Program-made: the position numbers and the translations under genes
From: Cavia porcellus
Lineage: Eukaryota; Chordata; Mammalia; Rodentia; Caviidae
Assembly: GCF_034190915.1 (NCBI RefSeq)
Contig: NW_026947486.1
Span: 28,431,344 to 28,495,343, forward strand
Length of the DNA stretch: 64,000 nt
Direction: 5' to 3'
The notes under the pieces: model-generated
Seen by the model: only the letters and a program-made list of their open reading frames with translations
The model's database searches: none
Told to the model about the DNA's origin: nothing
Shown: positions 35,651-46,170 of the stretch, one piece after another
Position numbering within the stretch: the first letter of the stretch is position 1
Layout of the letters: each line of letters opens with the position of its first letter

Positions 35651-37462
35651 AAACTCAGACCCCCCAAATCCAAAGATCCAATCCAAAATGGGCATTTGAG
35701 ATGAATACACACTTCTCAGATGAAGAAATACAAATGGCAAATAAATACATGAAAAAATGTTCATCATCATTGGTCATTAGAGAAATGCAAATTAAAACCA
35801 CACTGAGATACCATCTCACTCCTGAAAGAATGGCCAGGATCAAGAAAAGCAACAACAACAAATGCTGGAGAAGCTGTGGGGAAAAAGGAACTCTCCTACA
35901 CTGTTGGTGGGAGTGTAGACTGATACAACCTTTGTGGAGGTCAGTATGGAGATTTCTCAAAAAGCTGGGATTGGAAGTTCCATTTATTCTAGCTATTCCA
36001 CTTCTAGGCATATTCCCAGAAGAACTGAAAGCATCATACCACAGTGATATATGTGCACCTATGTTTATAGCAGCATGATTTGTAATCGCCAGATCTTTGG
36101 AACAACCCAAGTGTCCATCAACTGAGGAATGGATAAAAAAGTTGTGGTATTTCTATACAATGGAGTATTATTCAGCTATAAAGAAGGATCACATTGAGAT
36201 ATTTATCAATAAATGGGCGCAGCTTGAGACCATACTCATAAGTGAAATAAATCAATCTCGCATGTGTGAATACCGAATAGTTTCCCTAATGTAAGTAATG
36301 ATTCAAATATATAAAAATATGTGGTAATCATGATTCCCCATTATGTGGCCTTGAAGCCTTATAAAGTTTTCACTTATTAATTGGAAAGGCTTTATTCTGG
36401 GCTTCTTGATATGGAAATATTTGAAGCTATAGTATATGAAGTTTTATTCAAATATTTCAAGGAAAAAGACAGACACTATGGTAAGTACTATTAAGTCGGG
36501 TTATTTGGTGGTGAAGCACTAGGTTGCTGAAACAGTCATGCTTTGACCTGTATTGTTATATTGTTATGTCCTCTTTTATCTCAATCTCTCCCTTATTCAC
36601 TAAAAATATTATTTAGTTATTTTTATGGTTTTTTTAATTAAGGGGAAAAATTTTAAAAATCAGCAGTATATATAATAGTAACTTTTTGATTTCCTATCAA
36701 CTTCTTTTGAAGTCCTGTAATACTCCCAGTATCTTGTTTTGACTGATTAGACTCTGTTCCATTCTGTATGATAGTATCAAGTTTGAGGGTATAGGCAACT
36801 ACTTTGAAGGCAATAAGATTCACTAAGATGCCCATTCTGGTTTGACTATTGTCTCCTTTGGAAGTCCTGTAATGTTTACAATGCTTAAGTTTTATTGGTC
36901 TTGTTCTCTGCTGTTTTGTTCAACTTTATAATACCTAATGAGATAGACAATTCTTTTTAAGGAAACAAGAGACATTATGGTAACCATTGTTGATAACCTT
37001 GTACTCTTTTTTTACATCATGTGCTATGTCTATCCTTGGTTTTGACTGACAGCTTTGTCTTGCCATATTTGACTTCATTCCCTCCCCCAAAAAAAGTAAT
37101 AAGAACTAAGGAGTAATAAAACCTAAAATGTGTAAAATTTGTTGTAAAAAAGAGAAGGAAAAAAAAGTGCTCTAAAAGATACAACAGCAAGTGTGTTTAG
37201 GGATGTTAAATAGCTGACCATATTAATGTTTTTGGTTGGATCATTGAACACAACTGTTTGCAGTCTCACTGTTTGAATGTCCACTTTGTATGCTTTGATA
37301 CTGTGACTTAAGCAACTATCTCTAAGATGATAATATGTAATCTATTAACTGATGATTTCTTACTGGTTTTTTTTGTAGTTCTGTATTACTTGTACCCTTA
37401 CACCGCTTTGTTTTGTTTTGTTTTTTTCTCTTTTTCCTTTTAAATAAAATTTTTAAAAAAAG
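35651..37462 (+). mobile_element. 5'-truncated young LINE-1, nested
   Basis: This plus-strand copy starts in the ORF2 C-terminal part (AAAACTCAGACCCCCCAAAT) and has a full 3' untranslated region ending TTTTAAATAAAATTTTTAAAAAAAG. Its short target-site repeat (AAGAAA) overlaps the A-tail, so exact ends are uncertain. The insertion point on the minus strand (TTTCTT) is compatible with L1 endonuclease preference. Confidence 0.8.
35690..36293 (+). pseudogene. L1 ORF2 C-terminal fragment
   Basis: Two open blocks (35701-36078 and 36097-36294) carry [39 protein letters not shown], the [19 protein letters not shown] segment, then WIKKLWYFYTMEYYSAIKKD and ending EYRIVSLM. A stop and frame change lie near 36080-36095 (AGCATGATTTGTAATCG). 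It is a fragment with no catalytic domain. Confidence 0.85.
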
Positions 37463-37775
37463 AAATCAGTAGTTAATAGATTACATATTGTCATCTTCGA
37501 AACAGTTCAAAATATAAAATTAAAGCATACAAATTGGACATTCAAACAGTGAGACTGAAATAGTTCTGTTCAATGATCCAACAAAAACTTAGTAATATGG
37601 TTTTCTATCTTACACACTTAAATATACATGCAGTTAGAACAGAAGGATGGACATAGTACATGATGTAAAACCAGAATACCAGGTGATCAACAATGGTTAC
37701 CATTATGCCTCTTGCTATCTTAAAAAGATTTGCCTATATCATCAGGTATAGTAGAATTGAACAAAACAGTACAGA

Positions 37776-38040
37776 ACATGTACTAATACAGATACAAATT
37801 TAAAACTGCCAAGTATGGAATGGCAAGTAGGGAATAACTAGTAGGAAGGGTGAGATATGATTGCCACATGGGAAAAACTTCAACTAGATAGGAGAACAAC
37901 TTAAAGGGAAAGAAGATTTTGAAGCTTATTAAAAATATCTGTGGTAAGACTATTTATGTCACATTTCATACTGACAGTTTAAAAGCTTTATCCCTAAGAT
38001 CAGGAAGAATGAAGATATGCTTGATTTTGTCAGCTCAGCA
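37776..38040. other. Unassigned, probably old L1 3' UTR
   Basis: The composition and phrases such as GGAATGGCAAGTAGGGAATA resemble the purine-rich 3' region of older L1 copies (for example 23200-23400). The match is loose. No gene is seen. Confidence 0.3.
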
Positions 38041-39450
38041 TTGAATGAGTAAAACAAACAGTGCTAGGACAAATGAACATTCTTATGTGAAAAAATGAGG
38101 AAGAATTTTGTCGCTCCCATTACACAAAGATGAAGTAAAAATGAATTAAAGACCTAAATAAAACTAAATATTAAAGCAGAAACACAATCTACTAGAAAAG
38201 AAAACCAATTGAAATTTTGAAGATAAAGGTGTAGGCAGAGACTTCATGAGCAAAACCCAGACAGATAGAGAAATAGTACAAAAAATCAACAAATGGAATT
38301 TCATCTTACTGAGAAGATATTGTATGAGCAAAGAAATCACCAGCAAAGTGAAAAGACAGCTCACAGTGTGTGAGAAAATTTTAGCCAGTTGTTTCTCCGA
38401 AAAAGGCCTTATATCTAGAGCATAAAAAGAGTTGAAAAAGCTCAGACCTCCTGAATTCAAAGACCTAGTCCATAAATGGGCATCTGAGATGAATATACAC
38501 TTCTCAAATGAAAAATACAAATAGCAAATAAATACATGGAAAAATGTACAACATCATTGGTCATTCAAGAAATGCAAATTAAAATAACACTGAGATTGCA
38601 TCTCACCCCAGAAAGAATGGTTAGCAAAAAAAATAAATATATAAAAGAATAACAAATGCAGGGAAAAAGGAATACTTCTCCACTATTGGTTGGAATTGTA
38701 GACTGGTGCAACCACTGTGGAAATCAGTGTGGAGACTATAAAACTAGGATTAGAGGTCCCACTAAAACAAGCTGTCCCCCATCTGGGTATCTGTCCAGAA
38801 GAATTAAAAACATCATACCACAGAGACATATATGCACTCATGTTCATAGCAACACAATTTGTAATAGTTAAGTTTGGAAACAACCCAGATGCCCATCAAC
38901 GAGAAATGGCTAAAAAAAGATGTGATTTTTTTAATATAAAGAAGTACTGTCAGCCATAAAAAGGATAAATTTGAAACTTTTATAGGTAAATGGATGCAAC
39001 TAGACACTGTACTAATAAGTGAAATTAAGCAGACCAATATTGTGAACATTGCACTGTGTCACTAGTATGAAAAAATAAACAAGTAAATCAGATGTTAATG
39101 TAAAATAGATATTGTGAATTAAGGAAGAAACTACTCAAAAGAAAAGACAAACTGTGAAGGGGCAAAAGGGAAAGGAAAAAAGAGAAAAAGGAAAAAAATA
39201 CATGTATATACAAGATAGATAAGGTAGTTATAAAGTTAGCTTCTTTTAGTTCCTTGTAAAGAATGATTTGTGTTAATACTGTTTGGACAAGATATCATGC
39301 CTCTATCTAACGCTCTGAACAACTACAAAGATAATACATAATGTATCAACTACTGTGGTGGTCCAACTAATTCATTTTGTGATTCAGTTTCATTGTTATG
39401 TTAATCTTTCTTTTTTCACTTCTTTAAAACAAAAAAAAAATTTTAAAAGA
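38041..39450 (+). mobile_element. LINE-1 ORF2 C-terminus and 3' UTR
   Basis: Decayed plus-strand ORF2 runs from about 38045 to 39050. It includes the zinc-knuckle-like region near 38650-38720 and KTSYHRDIYALMFIATQFVI (about 38805-38865). A 3' untranslated region ends at CTTTAAAACAAAAAAAAAAT (about 39440). Frameshifts are frequent. Its likeness to the young copies is intermediate, suggesting middle age. Confidence 0.7.
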
Positions 39451-40189
39451 CCCAGATAAAAGGGTTTTGACAGTAAAACTCATAGAAGCAAACATAAATA
39501 TAAGCTGTGACAACAAAAGCATGAGCAACAAATAAAAAATAGATTTATTTAATTTCACCAAAATGAAAAGAGTTTATGTTTCAGAGGATATTATCAAGAA
39601 AGTGAAAGCACTTTTCAAAACTGTACAAAGTATTGACTTATATATACTTGATAAGACAGGTTTATCTAGAACTCTTATAATTCAGTAATAAAAAAGTCAA
39701 TTCCCAACTAAAATATCAAAGAATTTGAATAGGCATTTTTAAAGGAATATACACAAATAGCCAGCAAGCTCCTGAAATGTTGCTTGACATCATTTATCAC
39801 CAGGAAATGCAAATCAAAACACAATTAGATAATACACTATACTCTGTAGAATGGCAAAAATTAAAGTTAGATAACAAATATGGAGGACTTTGAGAAATTG
39901 TAACCTTACATAATTGTACAGGTATGCAAAATTTCACAACCAATTTTCAAAACATTCTAGTAGTTCAAGCAATTACCTATATAATTACCTTGTAAATCAA
40001 CAATCATTTCTTTGGTGTAAATTTAAAGAAAAATTTTTTTAAATGTGTCCAAAATATGTCCAAAAATGTACACAAATTCAGATAGTAGCATTATTCCCAT
40101 TAGCTCAATGTAGACTAACTTAAGTATCCATCAAGAGTAAAATTAATAAAAAATGTTATATTTATTACATTCTTTAGCTTTCTACTATT

Positions 40190-40509
40190 ATAAAAAATTT
40201 TGAGATAAATTAGCTTTAGAAAAGTTAAGGTTTAGTTTGTTTCACAGTTTAGATGTTTCAGTTCATGATCATTTGGTTCCATTGTTTTAGGCTTATGTTG
40301 GTAGGATATATCATGGTGGGCATATTTAGAAGAGTAAGCCCATTTAGCTCATGGCTGGGTGTAAAAGGGTGATGATGACAAAGAAGCTGTGATTTCATTT
40401 TCCTTTCAAGAGAATGTCCCTCATGACAAAAAACCTCCCACTAGCCATACCTCTTGTTATCCATTACCCTCCAATAATGTGAAATTATAGATTAACTTTT
40501 CAACACATG
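40190..40509. repeat. Unclassified dispersed repeat
   Basis: The stretch with AAGGTTTAGTTTGTTTCACA, then TCATGATCATTTGGTTCCAT and ACCTCCCACTAG resembles a common mammalian interspersed repeat that I cannot name with confidence. It separates two halves of the old L1. Confidence 0.4.
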
Positions 40510-40932
40510 TGTTACGGTTATATCTAGATGCTCCCCCAAAATGTCATACACTCATAAATGGGGCTTTGAAGAGACGATTGGACTATGGGGATATGACACT
40601 CATCAGTGGATTAGTACACTGAAACGTGTATAGCTAGATGTGATTTGGGAGGTGAAGAGTAATTAGAAGGAGTCGGTCACTGGAGCCATTGCCTGGAACG
40701 ATCTATTTTCACCCCTCCTCCCTTGATCTGTCTCTGTCTCTATGTCTCTGTGTTTTTCTCTCTGCTTTACTCCCGCCATATCAGGAGCTCATTCTCCTCA
40801 GTCATGCCCATGTGCCATGCTACCTTGGAACTAACAAAGACGAAAATTTGACAAACTATGAACCCAAATAAATCTCCTTTAAATTGTAAGTTTCGGTATT
40901 GTGTGTCAATGACCAGAGTAGAAACTAAGACA
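40510..40932 (+). mobile_element. MaLR-type (ERVL-MaLR) solo LTR
   Basis: It begins TGTTACGGTT and ends AAACTAAGACA. In between it keeps the MaLR order: CCCCCAAAATGTCAT, a GATTGGACTATGGGGA segment, a CAGTGGATTAGTACACTG segment, a CT-rich stretch, and the polyadenylation region CCCAAATAAATCTCC. These match mammalian MST/MLT1-class LTRs. I saw no matching target-site repeat, as expected for an old copy. Confidence 0.7.
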
Positions 40933-41330
40933 CCATTAAAGATCCAAAAGATAGCATTCATGCAACAGATTATTATTCAGTCCCACAAATGAGGACAAGA
41001 GTTCATACATGGATGAATATTAAAAACATAATGGTAACTGAAATAAGTCAGTTAAAAAAGAACAATTATTATTCTATTTGTATGAAATATTCTAAATTGC
41101 AAATATGCAGGAACAGAAAGTAAATTAGTGGTTGCTTATGGTTTGGGGGATTGACAGTGGTTGAGTTTGAGGAGTTGATTGTTAAATTACACAGAATGCA
41201 TGAGAAAGTGATTTCTGAGTTGACCCTGATGCTAGTTGTACATATGTGTACGTAATAAAAACTCTGAATTATATATTTTAAATTGATAAAATACATAGTA
41301 ATTAAATTCTACCTCAATATAGCTATTCAA

Positions 41331-42102
41331 AAAGTACCAGGTGCTGTGCAGAGTAGTTGGAAACATGAATATCTTCATTATTAGGTCATAGTTGAGTGAC
41401 TTTTGCAATGCATGTTAAACCATTGCTAATGGCAAATAATCTTAAACAATTAAAAAAGTGAGCATGTTATCATTATGGACCATGATGCTGTATCCAGAGT
41501 TGGCACACTTAATTAGAAAAGTGGCACCATTAATCTGAAAAATTGTCAACAGTGGTGGACTAAAGGACATAAAAATTCATTGTATTCCATGTGCTAGGTG
41601 TGGTGGTGTATAGTTTGGTAAGTGCAGTGGCAATAACATTCCTTGAAACCTGAAACTCTCACTGATAAATAAACTTTGGAAATATTTACAGTACACGTTT
41701 GGCCTTAGCAACAGAATCTTTTACTTTCTTAATATTTATGAAGCTGAGTATGTTGTCATGTTCAGTATAGTGATAGATTTAATGAGGATTTTCAGCAGTT
41801 CAAGCAGTACATGTCAGTCTAGAGTTTGATTTTGGTCTTATCAGAAAATATTCTATTACTATGGCCATCATTTACATGAGTGACTGAGACAATTTGACTA
41901 GCAACAGTGATTTGTTCATTTAGTATGAAACCCCTAAAAAAGGGAATCTTTATAATACTACAGTTTTCATGGCAGACTAAACAACTAGATCACTGTCAGT
42001 ATTGCTAGTTAGTCAAAAGTTTATATGAGGGAATATGATCCAGAAATACAGAAACAAGCTTGAACTTTGGTCATTAAGGAGAGCACTCATTTATGTTTTT
42101 AG

Positions 42103-42147
<45 letters not shown>

Positions 42148-42468
42148 GATTGAAAATATGTAGAAGCCCAATGGACATTATCGGGCTTCAGCTCATCCAA
42201 ACCATCAGTAAATAAGTTACAGTAATAATTTAGTCAAATCTCTCTGAGTCAAGGACCTCATCTAGCCCCACAACCTAAATTTAGAAGACAGCGTTCCCAA
42301 CAGATGTCTCTGAAAAAATTTAAATACTATTTCTTTAAAGCCTGCATGTCACTGAGGAAAAATCAGATAAATTTGAATATACTACTTACTTTTCACTCGA
42401 TTTTTATTTTTGTTAGTATATATTTGCATACACAATGATTGAATTTCTCATAGGCAGTTGGTAAATGT
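41331..42468. other. Unassigned AT-rich intergenic DNA
   Basis: No gene or clear repeat family is recognised. An (AT)n microsatellite of about 40 bases lies at 42104-42143. Old LINE or LTR debris cannot be excluded. Confidence 0.4.
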
Positions 42469-43660
42469 ACACAACACATCTTTTTTTTTTTAATTTTATT
42501 TAAGAGGAAAAAGAGAAAAACACAAAACAAAACAAAGCGGTGTAAGGGTACATGTAATACAGAACTACAAAAAAAAACATAACAGTAAGAAATCACCTGT
42601 TAATAGATTACATATTATCGTCTTGAAAATAGTTGCTCAAATCACAGTATCAAAGAATACAAGGTGGACATTCAAACAGGGACACTGCAAACAGCTGTGT
42701 TCAATGATCCAAAAACATTGATATAGTCAGCTATTTAACACCCCTAAACACACTTGCTGTTATATCCGTTAGAGCTCTTTTTCTTTTTTTTTTCCCCTCT
42801 CTTTTTTACAGCAAAATTTACACATTTTGGATTTTATTACTCCTTAGTGCTTATTACTTTTTTGGGGGGGAGAGAATGCAGTCAAATATGGCAAAACAAC
42901 GCTGTCAGTCAAAACCAAGGATAGACATAGCACATGGTGTAGAACAGAGTACAAGGTTATCAACAATGGTTATCAACGTTGTCTCTTGTTTCCTTAAAAA
43001 GAATTGTCTATCTCATTAGATATTATAAAGCTGGACAAAACAGTAGAGAACAAGACCAATAAAACTTAGGCATTGTAAACATTACAGGACTTCCAAAGAA
43101 GACAATAGTCAAAGCAGAATGGGCATCTTAGTGAATCTTATTGCCTTCAAAGTAGTTGCCTATACCCTCAAACTTGATACAATCATACAGAATGGAACAG
43201 AGTCTAATCAGTCAAAATAAGATTGTGGGAGTATTACAGGACTTCAAAACAAGTTAATAGGAAATCAAAAGAGTTACTATTTATATATCGTAATTTTTTA
43301 AATTTTTTCACTTACTTAAGACAAACATAAGAAAAGACTAAATAATTTTTTTAAAAGAATAAGGGGGAGATTGAGATAAAACAGGACATAACAATATAAC
43401 AATAGAGGTCAAAGCATGACTGTTTCAGCAACCTAGTACTTCACCACCATATAACCCGACTTAATAGTAGTTACCATAGTGTCTGTCTTTTTCCTTGAAA
43501 TATTTGGATAAAACTTCATATACTCTAGCTTCAAATATTTCCATATCAAGAAGCCCAGAATAAAGCCTTTCTAATCAATGAGTGAAAACTTTATAAGGCT
43601 TCAAGGCCACATATAGGGGAATCATGATTACCACATATTTTTATATATTTGAATCATTAC

Positions 43661-44115
43661 TTACATTAGGGAAACTATTCGGTATTCACACATGCGAGAT
43701 TGATTTATTTCACTTATGAGTATGGTCTCAAGCTGCGCCCATTTATTGATAAATATCTCAATGTGATCCTTCTTTATGGCTGAATAATACTCCATTGTAT
43801 AGAAATACCACAACTTTTTTATCCATTCCTCAGTTGATGGACACTTGGGTTGTTTCCAAGATCTGGCAATTACAAATTGTGCTGCTATAAACATAGGTGC
43901 ACATATATCACTGTGGTATGATGCTTTCAGTTCTTCTGGGAATATGCCTAGAAGTGGCATAGCTGGAATAAATGGGATTTCCAATCCCAACTTTTTGAGA
44001 AATCTCCAGACAGATCTCCACAAAGGCTGTACCAGTCTACACTCCCACCAGCAGTGCAGGAGAGTTCCTTTTTCCCCACAGCCTCTCAAGCATTTGTTGT
44101 TGGTTTTCTTGATCC
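43661..44115 (-). pseudogene. L1 ORF2 C-terminal fragment, intact to stop
   Basis: The minus-strand frame from about 44089 to 43661 stays open for 142 codons. It begins just after the internal deletion with [20 protein letters not shown], keeps the [16 protein letters not shown] and KLWYFYTMEYYSAIKKD segments, and stops after EYRIVSLM, the normal ORF2 end. It has no start context of its own and no catalytic domain. Confidence 0.8.
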
Positions 44116-44460
44116 TGGGCTGGAGGTTTGAGGTTGTAATTTGGTCTTTCGTTTTGTCATTTTCCTATATTTCTGTGTTTCAAGTGTTATTTGAAAGCTT
44201 CCTCAGGATCTGTTGAAAATCCCCTTCTATGTTTGCAGCTACTGAGACTCTGGCACCACGCTACCCCAAGCCATTGGGCCTACAGAACCAGTGGCCCTCC
44301 TCTGCCTGCTCAGAACTCCGCAGTTCCAGACAAGCTGGGCCTCAGGGACACTGTGTGCCCACCTGCCCCTTGGAAGCTCCACAGTTCTTCAATCGCAGCC
44401 GGGTTAGGGTACTCACCACAGGCCGCGGTGCCTCAGGAACCTGTGGTCCCTCCCTGCTTG

Positions 44461-45056
44461 CAGAGATATCCACAGTCCTCCAGACACACAGAGAGGCTGA
44501 TGCAGGCACCCCAGATCCACCCAGCTCCTCCTCTGTACACCGATGGCTAGGCGTGGCTGCAAAACAGGCTGGGCTCGGCTGATAGTGTGGGCCGGCCCAC
44601 CGGTTGGGAGCTCAGCAGTTCTCCAAGTGCAACTGGAATGGGGAGGCTGATGTGGAAGCCTCAAACCCACCTTTCCCCTTCACTGCACCTGGAAGCCTGG
44701 GGGGACTCCAACAGTCTGGGCAGAGATATCCAGAGTCCTCCAGACACGCAGAGAGGCCGATGAGGGCACCCCAGATCTGCCCAGCTCCTCTTCTGCACAC
44801 CGATGGCCAGGCGCGGCAGCAAAACAGGCTGGGCTCGGCTGATCGTGTGGGCCGGCCCACCCGTCGGGAGCTCAGCAGTTCTCCAAGTGCAACCGGAATG
44901 GGGAGGCTGATATGGAAGCCTCAAACCCACCTCTCCCCTTCACTGCACCTGGAAGCCTGGGGGGACTCCAACAGTCTGGGCGGAGATATCCAGAGTCCTC
45001 CAGACACGCAGAGAGGCTGATGAGGGCACCCCAGATCTGCCCAGCTCCTCCTCTGC
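44461..45056 (-). repeat. Tandem 260-bp L1 promoter monomers (2.3 units)
   Basis: The landmark C(A/G)GAGATATCC occurs at 44461, 44721 and 44981, an exact 260-base period. Units differ by few substitutions. The array is GC-rich with many CpG dinucleotides (for example GGCGCGGC near 44810) and ends at the 5' edge of the element. By analogy with rodent L1 monomers it is a promoter array reading leftward. Short open frames on both strands here are by-products of GC-rich repeats. Confidence 0.8.
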
Positions 45057-45139
45057 CACACAATACATCTTAATTCTGTTTTCATCTCCTTCCCCTCCAC
45101 TTCCTCCATCCTCCTTCCATTTCTTGGTCTCCTTCCGTT

Positions 45140-45403
45140 TTGCAAAAGCTCCATCTCCCTCTTTCCTATTATCTTTCATTTTACTCTTTATTTTGGTTTT
45201 TTCATATAAAGAAAACTATGCAATAATTGAGGCTTTGTGTCTGACTTTTTTTACTCAATATTATATCTCAAAGTATATTTTTCTTTATGGCCAAGGCGTA
45301 TTCTGTCGTATATAAATGCCATATTTTTCTATCCTTTCATCTGTTGATGTACATATAGGTTGCTCCCAAGGTTTAGAAAATATGAATTGTGCTACTATAA
45401 ATA

Positions 45404-45453
<50 letters not shown>

Positions 45454-46170
45454 GATGCCATGTGATCTTTTAAAAAGATACCTAGAAGACAAAGACAAAT
45501 AGCTGGGTTGAGTGGAATTTCTATTTTTAATTTTTAATTTTCAAAGAATCTTCATACTGATTTCTATAATGATTTTGTTTACATTTTTATCAACAATGTA
45601 GAAATGTTCCTCTGGAAAATAATATCAGGATCTGTCATTATTTAATTTCTTCATGATGGGCATCCTTTATAGACTGAATGGGATGTTAGTGTTGTTTTAA
45701 TTTATATTTGTCTAATGCCAGATAATACATTTCCCCATGTATTTATGGACCATTTGCACTTATTTTTCAGAGAAATGTCCATTTGACTGAGTTGCATATT
45801 TTTTATTTGGTATTTTATTTTGTAGGGGCCTACTATTTTTTAGTTCTTTATGTATTGCAGATATTAGTCATCTGAGAAAGACCTAGAAATAAAGTTCCCA
45901 TTCTGTTGTTGTTTCTTCACTCAATGATTGTTTCCCTTGTTGTGCAGGTTTTTAATGTAATATTATCTGATTTGCTGATTCTTGATATTATATCTTCTTA
46001 TGAATTCTGTCCAGAAAGTCCTTATCTATGCCTATGTCTTCAAGACTTCTGTTTTATTTTTAAGCAGATTAAGTGTTTCTGTTTTGACATTTACATCTTA
46101 GATCCATTTTGATTTCACTTTTGAGAAGCAAAGTTGTTGAGGAATATGAAAATTCTATGATGAATAGGTG
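45140..46170 (-). mobile_element. Old LINE-1 ORF2 C-terminus, minus strand
   Basis: Phrases such as TTCATCTGTTGATGTACATA (about 45338) and GAATTGTGCTACTATAAATA (about 45385) are the reverse complement of the L1 ORF2 end. Older, decayed ORF2 sequence continues to about 46150 (TAGATCCATTTTGATTTCAC). An (AT)n run at 45400-45451 interrupts it. This is the host into which the 42483-45057 L1 inserted or a neighbour of it. Confidence 0.6.

Larger units (their letters stand above)
35541..37775 (-). mobile_element. Minus-strand L1 3' UTR split by a plus-strand L1
   Basis: A T-run (about 35550-35567) and the reverse complement of the L1 3' terminus occupy 35550-35650. The same 3' untranslated region continues at 37463-37775. 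The two parts join in register across CAGTAAGAAATCAGTAGTT. The plus-strand L1 between them is the inserted element. Confidence 0.75.
39451..41330 (+). mobile_element. Old LINE-1 (L1M-like) 3' part
   Basis: ORF2 C-terminal phrases are recognisable (AAATGCAAATCAAAACACAA at about 39806, TTATTATTCAGTCCCACAAA at about 40969). The L1M-type 3' untranslated region follows at 41080-41330 (GTAATAAAAACTCTGAATTA). It is interrupted at about 40165-40960 by other repeats, including a MaLR-type LTR. Confidence 0.55.
42483..45057 (-). mobile_element. Internally deleted young LINE-1 with full 5' and 3' ends
   Basis: Read on the minus strand the element has tandem promoter monomers (45056-44461) and 5' untranslated region (to about 44116). 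These join directly to the last part of ORF2 (44115-43661), followed by the 3' untranslated region and tail (42483). ORF1 and most of ORF2 are absent. ACACAACACATCTT (42469-42482) is repeated with one mismatch at 45058-45071 and fixes both ends. The site reads TCTT/AA, fitting L1 endonuclease cleavage. This was a single insertion of an already deleted copy, or a copy deleted later. Confidence 0.85.

Noticed and set aside
42483..45057. Interpretation of the internally deleted L1 as a proven splice product
   Set aside because: No GT donor could be shown at the joint in the related 5' untranslated region; microhomology allows template switching or deletion, so splicing is left as one option.
44191..45179. 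Several overlapping open frames of 60-138 codons on both strands
   Set aside because: They lie in GC-rich 260-bp L1 promoter monomers and repeat with the monomers; no protein family is recognisable, and frames open on both strands are expected from low stop density.
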